Assembly (NCBI RefSeq): GCF_007183175.1
Contig: NZ_AP019807.1
Span: forward strand, 3,158,001-3,222,000
Direction: 5' to 3'
DNA: 64,000 nucleotides
From: Microbulbifer sp. GL-2
GTDB lineage: Bacteria; Pseudomonadota; Gammaproteobacteria; Pseudomonadales; Cellvibrionaceae
In this document: positions 35,058 to 44,077 of the stretch, in pieces
Layout of the letters: every line of letters begins with the position of its first letter
How positions within the stretch are numbered: position 1 is the first letter of the stretch
Notes under the pieces: generated by a model
Seen by the model: only the letters and a program-made list of their open reading frames with translations
What the model was told of the DNA's origin: nothing
Databases searched by the model: none
Position numbers and translations under genes: made by a program

Positions 35058-37039
35058 ATGGCGATTTTTACCCAGATCGCGAATGGCGAATCTTGCCGGG
35101 TGCAGGGCTTTAACTAGGTCCGCACTGGCTGGCATTGGCTCGCTGAGTATCCAGGCTGTGAGTATTTCTGCCGTTAGCGGGGCATAGGTAAATCCGCGGG
35201 AGCCCAGTCCGCCCATTACGTATAACCCCGACTGGTAAACAGCTTGCTTGTTGATGAGCAGCTTGCGGTTTTTACGCAGGTCGCTGTAGGTATTCTCAAG
35301 GGAATTCCATTGGGGCAGAGGGCCGGCCAGAGGCAGGTAATCTGGTGTAGCAGCGCGCAGGGCAGCGCGACCGATAAGGGTTTGGGTCGAAAACTCCTCG
35401 GCGACTCCGGGCAGCAGGCCGGATAAGGTCTCGAGGTTTTCCCTGTGTTCGCTATCACGCAGATCTGTAGCGGTTTCCTTGAGCTTGAATGTTGCCCCAA
35501 AACTTTGCCGGCCATCATATGCTGGTGTGATATACCCCTCGCCACAGAGCGCCACTTTGAGCTTGCTGGAGGCTTCGGTAGCCAGTGCTCGGGTTACCTG
35601 CCCACGTATTGGTCGTAGGGGCAGGACAGCCGCTGGAGCGAAATTGCGAATATCATTGGCGCCACAGAGCACTACAATCTCAGTTTCGATTTTGCTGCCT
35701 TCAGTTTGTAATAGCCAGCTTTTACCAGAGAACTCCAGCAGCTCTACATTGTTGCTTTGATGCCTTTCGATATTTCTATGCTCCAGAAGGGCACTGCAGA
35801 CTTCCTGTGGCTCTAACCACCCAGCATCAGGGAAGTAGAGGCCAGTGAAGGGCAGGCTTACTCCGGCCAGTTCACTGGCTTCTTTAGCGGTCACTGCGCG
35901 GGCCAGGGTTTGCTCTGGGTATACCTCAAGAGCTGTGGCAATTTGTTGCTGGAGCAGTTGTTCTTTTTCGGTCTGGGCCAATTGCAGCAAGCCACTGAAA
36001 TGCGCAACCTTGGGGCAATACTGGCGATAATATCGTTGGGCGAACATCAGGGCGTGCAGGTTGAAGTCGCCATTGGGGCCGGGCTTTGGGGAGAGCTTCC
36101 CGTAGAGAATGCCCTGATTGTTTCCTGAGCCACCGCTGCCGGGGCTTTCCCCTCGCTCAAATACCTGTACATGAATTCCCCGCTCAGCCAGGGCTCTGGC
36201 GGTAGTGGCGCCGGAGATACCGCCGCCAATGATGGCCGCAGTTTGTGGTTTTTGTGGGGCCCTTGTCGGCAGGTGCCAGGGAGTGGTGGTGATCTCGCCG
36301 GGATGAAGTTCCTCCAGCGAGCCGCACAACATCTCCCGCTTGCGGCCAAATCCGGGCACTTTGTGCAGCTTAAAGCCAGCATCGCGGAGGCTGCGCTTGA
36401 CCAATCCTGCACAGGTGAAAGTGGCAAAAGTAGCGCCAGATTTACTTAAGGTGGCCATAGCCGTAAATAATTCCGGAGTCCACATGTCCGGATTTTTGGC
36501 TGGAGCAAAGCCATCCAGGAACCAGGCATCCACCAATCGATCGCGGGATTCCTGCTCCAGTCGCAAGCTGCCCAGGGCCTCGCTGGCTTCTCCGATTATC
36601 AGGGTCAGGCTCACTTGGCCGAATTGTAACCGGTGCATGCCCTCGGCCAGCAGGGGGGGTAATTGTTAATTAGCTGCTGGCAAAATGGTTGCAGTTGTGG
36701 CCAGAGTTCCAGCGCGCGGCTCAGGTCCTGCGATTGCAGTGGAAATTTCTCTACGGAGATAAAGTGCAGGCGTGCGCTCATGGGGGCAGTTTTCTGCCAC
36801 AACTCCCAGGTGGCAAGAAAGTTCAGGCCGGTGCCGAAGCCGGTCTCGCCGATAGTAAATATGCTGTTTTCTGCGAGTTCTGCCCAGCGCTCTGTGAGAG
36901 AGTTTTGTTGGAGGAATACATAGCGTGTCTCCTCCAGGCCGGAGGCCGTGGAAAAGTAAATATCGTCGTAGGCGCGGGACAGGGGCTGGCCATCTTCACG
37001 CCACTCGATATCCGCGTGCTTTTTACTGGGGCCGCTCAC
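35043..37039 (-). pseudogene. mnmC: mnmC, bifunctional tRNA wobble-uridine modification enzyme, split by a one-base frameshift
   Basis: Two adjoining minus-strand frames make one MnmC of about 665 aa, the normal length. The first (37039-36611) starts MSGPSKKHADIEW and holds the beginning of the SAM-dependent methyltransferase domain (GETGFGTGLNFLATW). The second (down to 35043) continues it (DAWFLDGFAPAKNPDMW) and then carries the FAD oxidase domain (AAIIGGGISGATTARALAERG). The junction is a run of seven G on the plus strand at 36653-36659; eight would restore ...NYPPLLAEGMHRL. MnmC converts cmnm5U34 to nm5U34 and then mnm5U34. The break may be real, phase-variable or a sequencing error. It follows fldB by 13 bases. 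Confidence 0.88.
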
Positions 37040-37052
37040 AACAGTGATTCCA

Positions 37053-37592
37053 TCAGGCTTTGTCCTGCAGGCCGAACTCGCGCATCACCTGCTCACACCA
37101 GCGCAGGACACGCTCTTCAGTGAGGTCGAATTCGTTTTCCTCGTCGAGAGCGAGGCCCACAAACTGATTGCCATCAGAAGTGAGGCCTTTGGATTCCTCA
37201 AACTCATAACCTTCCGCCGGCCAGTAACCTACCATACGGGCTCCGCAAGCTTGCAGTTGAGCGTGCAGGTAACCAAGGGCGTCCTGGAACCACTGTGGAT
37301 AGCCCTCCTGGTCACCGAGGCCGAATAGGGCTGCAGTTTTGCCGTGCAAGTCCAGTTGTGCCAGATCGTCCCAGTTATTTTCCCAGTCTTCCTGTAGTTC
37401 GCCATAGTCCCAGGTGGGGATGCCAAAGAGCAGGAAGTCATAATTCTCGATCAGAGCGATATCCACCTCAGCCACATTGTGCAGGTCGATCCATTGGGGG
37501 CCGATACACTGGCGGATTTTCTCCGCAGCCATTTCGGTGTAGCAGGTACTGGAGCCGTAAAAGAGTCCAATCGGGGCTTGGGAGCTTTGCAT
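37053..37592 (-). CDS. fldB: Long-chain flavodoxin, FldB-like
   Basis: 179 aa. The FMN-phosphate loop GLFYGSSTCYTEMAAEKI (residues 9-26) is of the FldB kind, with the Cys-Tyr found there. GIPTWDYGELQEDWENNW and FGLGDQEGYPQWFQDALGYL flank the isoalloxazine, and the long-chain insertion is present (EGYEFEESKGL). Flavodoxins carry low-potential electrons. It lies between trmL (17 bases) and mnmC (13 bases) on one strand, a compact operon with two tRNA wobble-modification genes. Confidence 0.88.
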   Translation of the reverse strand: MQSSQAPIGLFYGSSTCYTEMAAEKIRQCIGPQWIDLHNVAEVDIALIENYDFLLFGIPTWDYGELQEDWENNWDDLAQLDLHGKTAALFGLGDQEGYPQWFQDALGYLHAQLQACGARMVGYWPAEGYEFEESKGLTSDGNQFVGLALDEENEFDLTEERVLRWCEQVMREFGLQDKA

Positions 37593-37609
37593 AACAAGTG
37601 AACTTCTTA

Positions 37610-38080
37610 CTACTGGGCGATGGCGCCGCTAAAATCCAGTTGCCGCCAGGCCTCGTAAATAACGATGGCGGCGGCATTGGATAGGTTGATACTGCGACTC
37701 TCTGCACGCATGGGGATACGCAGGGTATTTTGCAGGCCTATTTCCTGTAGAAATTCAGCCGGCAGACCACGGGTCTCGGGACCGAAGACGATGGCGTCGC
37801 CATCTTTATACCCCACTGAGGTGTGGTTGTGGCTGCCCTTGGTAGAGAGGGCTAGTACCCTTGGCGGTTTTTCGTTTTCTAGGAATGCCTGCCAGTCTCG
37901 GTGGCGAACCACGCGACTGTACTCACTGTAATCGAGGCCGGCGCGGCGCAGGCGCTTATCATCCATATCGAAGCCGAGGGGCTCAATCAGGTGTAACTCG
38001 GCGCCAGTATTGGCACAGAGGCGAATAATATTACCGGTGTTGGGGGCAATTTCCGGTTGGTATAGAACAATCTTGAACAT
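37610..38080 (-). CDS. trmL: tRNA (cytidine/uridine-34-2'-O)-methyltransferase TrmL
   Basis: 156 aa from the ATG at 38080; the frame extends upstream to 38317 but that part overlaps gcvR and is not TrmL-like. The SPOUT knot motifs are visible: LYQPEIAPNTGNIIRL at the N-terminus, FGPETRGLP near 103 and IPMRAESRSINLSNAAAI near 125-142. TrmL methylates the ribose at position 34 of tRNA-Leu isoacceptors. It heads the trmL-fldB-mnmC group. Confidence 0.93.
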   Translation of the reverse strand: MFKIVLYQPEIAPNTGNIIRLCANTGAELHLIEPLGFDMDDKRLRRAGLDYSEYSRVVRHRDWQAFLENEKPPRVLALSTKGSHNHTSVGYKDGDAIVFGPETRGLPAEFLQEIGLQNTLRIPMRAESRSINLSNAAAIVIYEAWRQLDFSGAIAQ

Positions 38081-38174
38081 TCGCTGGTAGTCGCCTGTGG
38101 CGGCGCTGTATGGCTTGGCTGAATTGGACCGGGCGGAAGTGCCCGGTCTCATGTAGATGCGGATTATTCCACAA

Positions 38175-38705
38175 TTAGAGGGGGGTGGCGATCTCCTCGC
38201 AGTCGATCTCCACCCCCAGCTCGTTGGCAATCTGATCGAGTTCGTCGCGCAGGCCATCGAGATCCATATCTTCGTCCACACTAATAATGCATTCGGCACT
38301 GAATAGCGGCTCACCACTCCATGGGGTACTGCCGTAGGTGGTTTCCAGCTGTTCCATATTGATATGGTGGACAGTGAGGGCGCGAGAGATCTCGCGTACT
38401 ATGCCTGGACGGTCATTACCGACCAGCTTTAGTGTCAGTGTCTGCTGTGGCGAGGCAGAAACTGCTACGGCATCCTCGATCAACAGGTTATAGCCTGCTT
38501 GGGTAAGCGCTGCGAGGGCTTCTTTCAGAGGCTGACTTTTGTCACCTGGTACTGCGACACGCAGAATACCGGCAAATTTTCCGGCGAAGTGCGCCATATG
38601 GCTGTCTTCCCAGTTGCCGCCGTTATCAGCAATGACTGCCGAAAGCTTCTCTACAACACCGGGCTTGTCGTCACAGATCATAGAGATAACGAGATGCTGT
38701 TGCAT
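38175..38705 (-). CDS. gcvR: GcvR-like ACT-domain regulator of glycine cleavage
   Basis: 176 aa from the ATG at 38705, preceded by AAGGAA; ten more codons upstream are unlikely. Two ACT domains: residues 2-75 (ISMICDDKPGVVEKLSAVIAD) and about 88-165 (LKLVGNDRPGIVREISRAL). GcvR binds glycine and restrains the activator GcvA in E. coli. Neither gcvA nor the gcv operon is in the window. Lone gene with about 95 bases to trmL. Confidence 0.85.
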   Translation of the reverse strand: MQQHLVISMICDDKPGVVEKLSAVIADNGGNWEDSHMAHFAGKFAGILRVAVPGDKSQPLKEALAALTQAGYNLLIEDAVAVSASPQQTLTLKLVGNDRPGIVREISRALTVHHINMEQLETTYGSTPWSGEPLFSAECIISVDEDMDLDGLRDELDQIANELGVEIDCEEIATPL

Positions 38706-38836
38706 GTAATATTCCTTTGCTTCACTGGAGACCATTTGTAAACATTGTAATAGGATCTTGTCGGATAACTCTATCGCTCAATCTCAAAGCCATTATCTTT
38801 TACACCCGTACCGGGTAACTTTGCGAGGGACTGTCG

Positions 38837-39136
38837 ATGAAGGTACTTGCCGATTTGTGTGTGATTCCCATGGGAGTGGGGGTGTCCGTAAGTAAGTATG
38901 TTGCGGAATGTGAGAAAGCGCTGGCAGAGGCCGGACTCACTCACCATTTACATGCCTATGGCACCAACATTGAAGGAGAGTGGGATGAAGTGATGGCTGC
39001 GGTAAAGGCCTGCCATGAGCGGGTGCATGCTATGGGCGCTGAGCGCATCACCACCAGTCTGAAATTGGGAACTCGTATAGACCGGGACCAGTCATTACAG
39101 GATAAGATCGACAGTGTGCGATCGAAGCTGGATTAA
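38837..39136 (+). CDS. MTH1187/UPF0045-family thiamine-binding-like protein
   Basis: 99 aa, complete. The family starts with a VIPMGVG-type strand, and here it reads LADLCVIPMGVGVSVSKYVAEC; later ...YGTNIEGEWDEVMAAVKACHE and the basic TSLKLGTRID are characteristic. The fold is ferredoxin-like; members bind thiamine or its precursors. GCGAGGGA precedes the ATG. The next gene follows after 22 bases, so they may be co-transcribed. Confidence 0.85.
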   Translation: MKVLADLCVIPMGVGVSVSKYVAECEKALAEAGLTHHLHAYGTNIEGEWDEVMAAVKACHERVHAMGAERITTSLKLGTRIDRDQSLQDKIDSVRSKLD

Positions 39137-39158
39137 CGATAACAAAACAGGAACGATT

Positions 39159-39971
39159 ATGACGATCAATATCAAGAAATCCCTGGTAGCCCTTGCTGGC
39201 GTTCTGGCCCTGAGTGCCGGGGCACAGGCAGCCGATTTGAATTCGGTAATCAAGGGGGATCAGCGCAGCAAGGCATACACTGCGCGTGACCAGTACCGCA
39301 ATCCTGCAGAAACCCTTGCTTTTATCGGGATTAAGCCAGATATGACTGTGGTGGAAATTACTCCCGGAGGTGGCTGGTATACGGAGATTCTCGGGCCTTA
39401 TCTGAGCGAGAAAGGCAAGCTCTACGCAGCACACTTTCCTGAAGACAGTGAGTCCGCTTATTACCAGCGTTCCTTGAAAAGTTTTAAGGAAAAGCTGGCG
39501 GGTAATGAGAAAGCTTATAAAAACGTAGTTGTTACCGAATTCTCCCCGCAGACCGGTCGTGAGATCGCACCAGCGGGCAGTGCCGACGCTGTAGTAACCT
39601 TCCGCAATGTGCATAACTGGATGTACCGGGATTATCAGGATAAGGCATTTGCCAGCTTCTTCTCTGCCCTGAAGCCTGGCGGTATCCTGGGTGTTGTTGA
39701 GCATCGTGCAAAGCCAGGTACCAGCATGGAGGACATGATCAAAAGCGGTTATGTCACCCAGGGGTATGTAATTGAAGTAGCCAAGAAGGCGGGCTTTGAG
39801 CTGGAAGAAGCCAGCGAAGTGAATGCCAACCCGAAAGATACCGCCAAGCACCCGAAAGGCGTTTGGACCCTGCCGCCCTCCCTGCGACTGGGCGATGAAA
39901 ATAAAGATAAGTACCTGGCTATTGGCGAAAGTGATCGCATGACCCTGCGTTTCCGCAAGCCCCAGTCCTGA
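39159..39971 (+). CDS. Methyltransferase-fold protein with signal peptide
   Basis: 270 aa from the ATG at 39159 (ACAGGAA upstream). Residues 1-25 are a clear signal peptide ending AQAAD. The rest is a class I methyltransferase fold: MTVVEITPGGGWYTEILGPYL (motif I, the first glycine loop altered to TPGGGW), DAVVTFRNVHNWMY (motif IV) and LKPGGILGVVEHRA (motif VI). Proteins of this type are known from many proteobacteria (COG4798). How an exported protein would get S-adenosylmethionine, and what it modifies, is unclear; a non-methyltransferase role is possible. Confidence 0.8.
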   Translation: MTINIKKSLVALAGVLALSAGAQAADLNSVIKGDQRSKAYTARDQYRNPAETLAFIGIKPDMTVVEITPGGGWYTEILGPYLSEKGKLYAAHFPEDSESAYYQRSLKSFKEKLAGNEKAYKNVVVTEFSPQTGREIAPAGSADAVVTFRNVHNWMYRDYQDKAFASFFSALKPGGILGVVEHRAKPGTSMEDMIKSGYVTQGYVIEVAKKAGFELEEASEVNANPKDTAKHPKGVWTLPPSLRLGDENKDKYLAIGESDRMTLRFRKPQS

Positions 39972-40005
39972 TTTTTTAATTTTCCCTTTTTGATGTCGTA
40001 AATAT

Positions 40006-40029
40006 TGGGAGCGGTAAACGCCGCTCCCA
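40006..40029. repeat. REP-like palindrome
   Basis: TGGGAGCGG (40006-40014) and CCGCTCCCA (40021-40029) with a 6-base loop, lying between two genes. The GGAGCGG/CCGCTCC core recurs in the element at 48947-49020. Pseudomonas-type REP elements share this core. A terminator role is possible, but no T run follows. Confidence 0.55.
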
Positions 40030-40051
40030 CTTCACTCTACTTGATAGTTGT

Positions 40052-40276
40052 ATGATCATTCCTTTTGAACAGCTGGATTCCAGCACTTTGCAAAACCTGT
40101 TGGAAGAGTACGCCACCCGTGAGGGTACCGAGTATGGCGAGTGCGAGGTGGAGCTGAAAGAAAAGGTCGCAAGCCTGCGCCGTCAGTTGCAGTCCAAGGA
40201 AATAGTAATCTGGTTTGAGCCGGATGAAGAGAGCGTCAATCTGGTATTGAGCGAGGACCTGTCCACAGATGTCTGA
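40052..40276 (+). CDS. YheU/UPF0270 family protein
   Basis: 74 aa. The whole protein matches the family pattern: MIIPFEQLDSSTLQNLLEEY at the N-terminus, REGTEYGECEVELKEKV in the centre and KEIVIWFEPDEESVNLV near the end. It is cytoplasmic and its function is unknown. In E. coli yheU also lies next to an alpha/beta hydrolase gene, and here the next gene, a hydrolase, overlaps it by eight bases. Confidence 0.9.
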   Translation: MIIPFEQLDSSTLQNLLEEYATREGTEYGECEVELKEKVASLRRQLQSKEIVIWFEPDEESVNLVLSEDLSTDV

Positions 40277-40907
40277 GCAACTGATGGACAGCCCCGGATC
40301 ACCCCATGCACGTTTCCTGTTTGCCCATGGTGCTGGCGCACCTATGGATAGTGGGTTTATGCAAGCACTGGCCAAGGGACTGTGTGAACAGGGTATAGAA
40401 GTGGTGCGCTTCGAATTTCCCTATATGGCCCAGCGTCGCACTGGCGGCAGCAAACGTCCACCAGACAGAATGCCCCAGCTACAGGAGTGTTTCCGCAAGC
40501 AGATCGAGCGCTTTTCTGGTGATTTGCCGCTGTTCATTGGTGGTAAGTCCATGGGGGGGCGTGTGGCGAGCCTGCTTGCCGAAGAGTGCTTTGCCGAGGA
40601 TTTGATCGTGGGGCTTACTTGCCTGGGTTACCCATTCCACCCCCAGGGAAAACCGAACAAGCTGCGTACAGAGCACCTTAAGGATATTTCCTGCCCGGTG
40701 CTGATTGTACAAGGAGACAGGGACCCGCTCGGCAATCGTGTAGAAGTAGAAGCTTACGGGTTGGCTGATGCTATTGAGATTGAATGGCTGGAGGATGGTG
40801 ACCACGACTTTAAGCCCCGTCGCGCAAGTGGTTTTACCCAAGTGGGGCACTGGCAGTCCGCGGTAGAAGTGGTGGCGCGATTTATGCTGCGGTCTCCAAG
40901 ACTGTAA
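40269..40907 (+). CDS. Alpha/beta hydrolase of the KANL3/Tex30-like type
   Basis: 212 aa, cytoplasmic. LFAHGAGAPMDSGFM (residues 17-31) forms the oxyanion loop, GGKSMGGR (about 91-98) the nucleophile elbow, QGDRDPLG (near 152) the acid and DGDHDFKPR (near 177) the histidine. The predicted activity is hydrolysis of an ester or amide, but family members are mostly uncharacterised. Translation is coupled to yheU (eight-base overlap). It ends 26 bases inside the convergent next gene. Confidence 0.85.
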   Translation: MSEQLMDSPGSPHARFLFAHGAGAPMDSGFMQALAKGLCEQGIEVVRFEFPYMAQRRTGGSKRPPDRMPQLQECFRKQIERFSGDLPLFIGGKSMGGRVASLLAEECFAEDLIVGLTCLGYPFHPQGKPNKLRTEHLKDISCPVLIVQGDRDPLGNRVEVEAYGLADAIEIEWLEDGDHDFKPRRASGFTQVGHWQSAVEVVARFMLRSPRL

Positions 40908-41169
40908 CGCGCTCCTCCTGAACCAACAGGGGGCTCAGCATCGCCATTTGCGCGCGGCGCTCCTCGCTAGTGTACCAATGCTGCCAGTGCAGCTCAGATT
41001 GCCACTTTGACAAGGTGAAGCGGCGCAGGGGGTTGCCCTTCTCGATATAGGTCTGCCCTTCGATAAAGCCAACGGTGCGGTAGGCGCAGGTCAGCACCTT
41101 GCGCGCCGCCTCCTCGTAGCTACTTTGCATCTCGGCAGCGATCTCCCGCTCAATCAAAACGTAAATCAT
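40882..41169 (-). CDS. Antibiotic-biosynthesis-monooxygenase-like dimeric alpha/beta-barrel protein
   Basis: 95 aa. The pattern MIYVLIEREIA..., a helix (MQSSYEEAARKVLT), GFIEGQTYIEKGNPLRRFTLSKWQSELHWQHWY matches the ABM fold. Such small proteins act as heme or quinone monooxygenases or as sensors; no catalytic residue can be assigned. Convergent overlap with the hydrolase gene. Confidence 0.7.
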   Translation of the reverse strand: MIYVLIEREIAAEMQSSYEEAARKVLTCAYRTVGFIEGQTYIEKGNPLRRFTLSKWQSELHWQHWYTSEERRAQMAMLSPLLVQEERVTVLETAA

Positions 41170-41282
41170 TGTGTACTCAAACCGCGATAGGGCCTTAGTG
41201 GATTTTAGCGCGCCTGCCAGGGAAAGAGGCCGCTGCCAGTTTTCAGGTGACGGAATCCTCTAAATTGCGCACAATTACTCAT

Positions 41283-41513
41283 ATGAAGTTTGATCACATC
41301 CTCGATGCACGTGGCCTCTTGTGCCCGGAGCCCGTAATGATGCTGCACTCAGCGGTGCGTAATGTCACCGATGGGGAAGTATTGAAAATGCTTGCCACAG
41401 ACCCCTCTACCCAGAGGGATGTGCCTAAGTTCTGTCAGTTTCTCGGCTATGAGTTGGTCCAGCACGCGGAGGAAAATGACGAATTTGTTTACTGGATCAG
41501 GAAAGCGGAATAG
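41283..41513 (+). CDS. tusA: Sulfur carrier protein TusA
   Basis: 76 aa from the ATG at 41283; a GTG at 41247 would make 88 aa and neither start has a good ribosome site. The TusA signature is present: LDARGLLCPEPVMMLHSAVRN with the sulfur-carrying Cys14, then LKMLATDPSTQRDVPKFCQFLGYELV. TusA passes persulfide sulfur from IscS to the Tus relay for 2-thiouridine at tRNA position 34, and to molybdenum cofactor synthesis. tusBCDE are not nearby. Confidence 0.92.
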   Translation: MKFDHILDARGLLCPEPVMMLHSAVRNVTDGEVLKMLATDPSTQRDVPKFCQFLGYELVQHAEENDEFVYWIRKAE

Positions 41514-41623
41514 TGATTCGCAATTGATTGCTGCCGCCCCAGCCCCGCAACGACCGGGTGGGACGACAACACACTCCTGCTTCAATACTCAACCTCTGCC
41601 GACTAACTGGTCGGTCGAATAGG

Positions 41624-42310
41624 TTATGGCGCCGTTACCAGAGCGGCGATAGCGGCTAATGCCTCCGGATCCTCGGATTTGATTTTGTTGGCGATGTGAT
41701 GTTGGAAAAAGTAGCGAAAGCCCACACTCTCCTGCGCAGGGTATAGGCAATGGTCACCCGGTAGAACCGGGGTTGTCTCGACAATATCATGGTCGATCAG
41801 CATACCGTGGATGATGCCGTCGGCGTGCAGGCGCCAGCTGATGACCTCGATCAGCGTCAGGTTCTCCCGGTCCTCGTCCATAAATACCGCATGGGTGCCA
41901 ATGGTATCGGGTATTTCCTGCAGTACTTCCTCAGCTTTATTACTTTCATACTCAAAGTACTCCGCCGCAGTCTCCAGCTCGACGACTTTGTGAATGGGGG
42001 GGTGGTGAAATATTTCCTCAATGCCGGGATCGTAGTAGCCCTCAAATCGTCCGTCTAAAGGGTCCTTGATGTCTGGACAGGCCACTATGGAGTTTAACCA
42101 GGGGACGAGGCCTACAACCTCGCCGTTCGCTTTGAGTCCCCAGCACAGCACTTTCAGGCTGTAGAGATCTGTTCCGCTGGAGTTGTTTGAGTAGAGCATT
42201 TCCAAGCCGTCGAGCTCCGGCGAAAGACGGATAAAGCGCCTGTCCGCAGAAGTTTCGATCGGCTCGCCGGTGAAGAGGTCAACCACATTGTTGTTGCTGT
42301 GGTCTGTCAT
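41624..42310 (-). CDS. Conserved hypothetical protein, 228 aa
   Basis: Acidic cytoplasmic protein with two similar halves in wording: LKVLCWGLKANGEVVGLVPWL (about 52-72) and IEVISWRLHADGIIHGMLIDH (about 153-173), which suggests an internal duplication. No signal peptide or membrane segment. I recognise no family name. The start has an AGGAGGT site on the minus strand (complement of 42315-42321). It is divergent from epmC. Confidence 0.7.
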   Translation of the reverse strand: MTDHSNNNVVDLFTGEPIETSADRRFIRLSPELDGLEMLYSNNSSGTDLYSLKVLCWGLKANGEVVGLVPWLNSIVACPDIKDPLDGRFEGYYDPGIEEIFHHPPIHKVVELETAAEYFEYESNKAEEVLQEIPDTIGTHAVFMDEDRENLTLIEVISWRLHADGIIHGMLIDHDIVETTPVLPGDHCLYPAQESVGFRYFFQHHIANKIKSEDPEALAAIAALVTAP

Positions 42311-42602
42311 GGAACACCTCCTGGCAGGGCCGGTTGTTTACCGTCTCCACTCAGACAAAGGTGCGACTGCCAATGCCCTATTTCTGAAGGAAGACCGGGG
42401 CAGGAGGGTATTTGAGTGCTTTATCCCTCCTCGGGGAGTCCGCTGCAAGGGTCGTTGCCCTGGCGGCATCCCTGTCAGTAAAGGTATATGTTGATTTGCG
42501 GAAATACAACCAGCCGCGTCAGGCGGCTTTAAGGGGGCGTGGCTTTGATCGGGGCGCCCGCGTTGATATAGTCCCCGCCTTTGCGGTACCGCGGAGAACA
42601 CC

Positions 42603-43187
42603 TTGCCCGTTCCTAACCTAGAAATGGCTCCAGTTTCTACAGTCGAGCCCTTGGCAGAGCGTATCGCCAAGGTATTTAATCGCTGTTTTTCCGACCCCGA
42701 AGGGCTCAATACCCGACTTTGCGGCGGTTTTCCCGAGCCCTTTTACCGGCCCGCAGGAGGAGCGCAAAGTCACCATTTAGTCGAGTTTACCCGTGACTAC
42801 CCAGCCAGCGCGCTGCATGAAGTGGCCCACTGGTGCGTGGCGGGAGCGGAGCGTCGTCAGATGCCGGATTACGGCTATTGGTATGCGCCAGATGGGCGCA
42901 CGGCTGGACAGCAGGCCAGGTTTGAGCTTGTAGAGGTCAAGCCCCAGGCCCTGGAGTGGATATTTGCCCGCGCCTGTGGCCTGAAGTTCCGGGTCAGTAC
43001 CGATAATTTGGAGAGCGGTCTGGGGGCCAGTGACAACTTCAAAGCCGCGATATGGAAACAAGTGCAAGAGTACTGTGCCAAAGGCCCCAATGCCCGCGCC
43101 CATACTTTCGCATTGGACCTGGCGGGGGAGTTTGGTCAGCCGGACCCCCTCAATGCCAAAGCTTACCGATTGGTGGAGTTATCGTGA
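42603..43187 (+). CDS. epmC: Elongation factor P hydroxylase EpmC
   Basis: 194 aa from a TTG at 42603, supported by GGAG six bases upstream (42593-42596); an internal ATG at 42624 has no such site. Family motifs: TRLCGGFPEPFYRPA, HHLVEFTRDYPASALHEVAHWCVAG with HEVAHW metal ligands, DYGYWYAPDGRTAGQQARFE and VEVKPQALEW. EpmC hydroxylates the beta-lysylated lysine of EF-P. It opens a five-gene overlapping operon; epmA and epmB are not in the window. Confidence 0.92.
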   Translation: MPVPNLEMAPVSTVEPLAERIAKVFNRCFSDPEGLNTRLCGGFPEPFYRPAGGAQSHHLVEFTRDYPASALHEVAHWCVAGAERRQMPDYGYWYAPDGRTAGQQARFELVEVKPQALEWIFARACGLKFRVSTDNLESGLGASDNFKAAIWKQVQEYCAKGPNARAHTFALDLAGEFGQPDPLNAKAYRLVELS

Positions 43188-44077
43188 GCAGCTACCTAAT
43201 CGACGCCTCCGTCTATATCTTCCGCTATTACTTCGCTCTGCCGCCCAATTGGGAAAGCCGCAGTGGCTATACCACCGAGGCGGTTTACGGCTTTACCAAT
43301 TTCCTGTTGGATATGCTGGCGCGAAAACCGCACCATATTGCCTGCGCATTCGATGAATCCCTGGGCAGCTGCTTCCGCAATGAACTCTACCCGGACTATA
43401 AATGCAGTCGCGCCCTGCCTGATGAGGCTCTGGCCTTCCAGCTGGCGGCCTGCCGGGAGATGGCGGAGGCGCTGGGTATCGCCAGCTTTTCCAGTGAACG
43501 GTATGAAGCAGACGATATCCTGGCCACCCTGACCCGCAAACTATATAAGCACAAACCGATTGTGGTGAGTCGCGATAAGGACCTGGGGCAGCTACTTGCC
43601 CGTGGTGCCTCCTCCCTATGGGATTTTGCTGCGGATCGGCATATGGATAGCGATGCTCTGGAGCGCAAGTTTGGTGTGCGCCCAGCACAGATTCCTGACT
43701 ATCTGGCCCTGGTGGGAGATACCAGTGACGATATTCCCGGTATCCCAGGTATTGGCCCCAAGACGGCTGCGCGATTACTGGCAGTCTTTGATGATATCGA
43801 GGTGCTTCTGGCTGAACTCGATAAGGTGGCGTCTCTGCCTATCCGCGGCGCTAAGGGGGTTGCCCTGCGACTTGATAAGTTTGAAGAACAGTTGCGCCTG
43901 GCCAAACGCCTGACCAGCCTAGCGGAAGATATCCCTCTTGACCTCAAGGCCGCTGACCTGCAGCCGCAACCGGTGGATATCTATCTGGCCAGGGCCCTGG
44001 CGGAGGAGTTTGGTATTGGTGGCCTGACTGGAAAAATTGAGCGCACCCTGAGTCGCGCAGATGGAGAAACTGTATGA
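43184..44077 (+). CDS. xni: Flap endonuclease Xni (ExoIX)
   Basis: 297 aa from the GTG at 43184, which overlaps the epmC stop (GTGA) and follows GGTGGAG. PIN-like nuclease: YLIDASVYIFR at the start (metal aspartate), ACAFDESLGSCFRNELYPDYK, ERYEADDILATL, VVSRDKDLGQLL, and the helix-hairpin-helix GIPGIGPKTAARLL near 186-199. The family cuts 5' flaps in DNA repair. Proteins in this group often lack some metal residues of full flap endonucleases. Confidence 0.9.
   Translation: MSSYLIDASVYIFRYYFALPPNWESRSGYTTEAVYGFTNFLLDMLARKPHHIACAFDESLGSCFRNELYPDYKCSRALPDEALAFQLAACREMAEALGIASFSSERYEADDILATLTRKLYKHKPIVVSRDKDLGQLLARGASSLWDFAADRHMDSDALERKFGVRPAQIPDYLALVGDTSDDIPGIPGIGPKTAARLLAVFDDIEVLLAELDKVASLPIRGAKGVALRLDKFEEQLRLAKRLTSLAEDIPLDLKAADLQPQPVDIYLARALAEEFGIGGLTGKIERTLSRADGETV

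Noticed and set aside
38081..38317. Upstream extension of trmL
   Set aside because: The extra 79 residues overlap gcvR and have out-of-frame composition; the TrmL start at 38080 is clear.
42412..42621. 69-codon plus-strand frame between the 228-aa gene and epmC
   Set aside because: It overlaps the epmC start region, has no ribosome site and no conserved wording.
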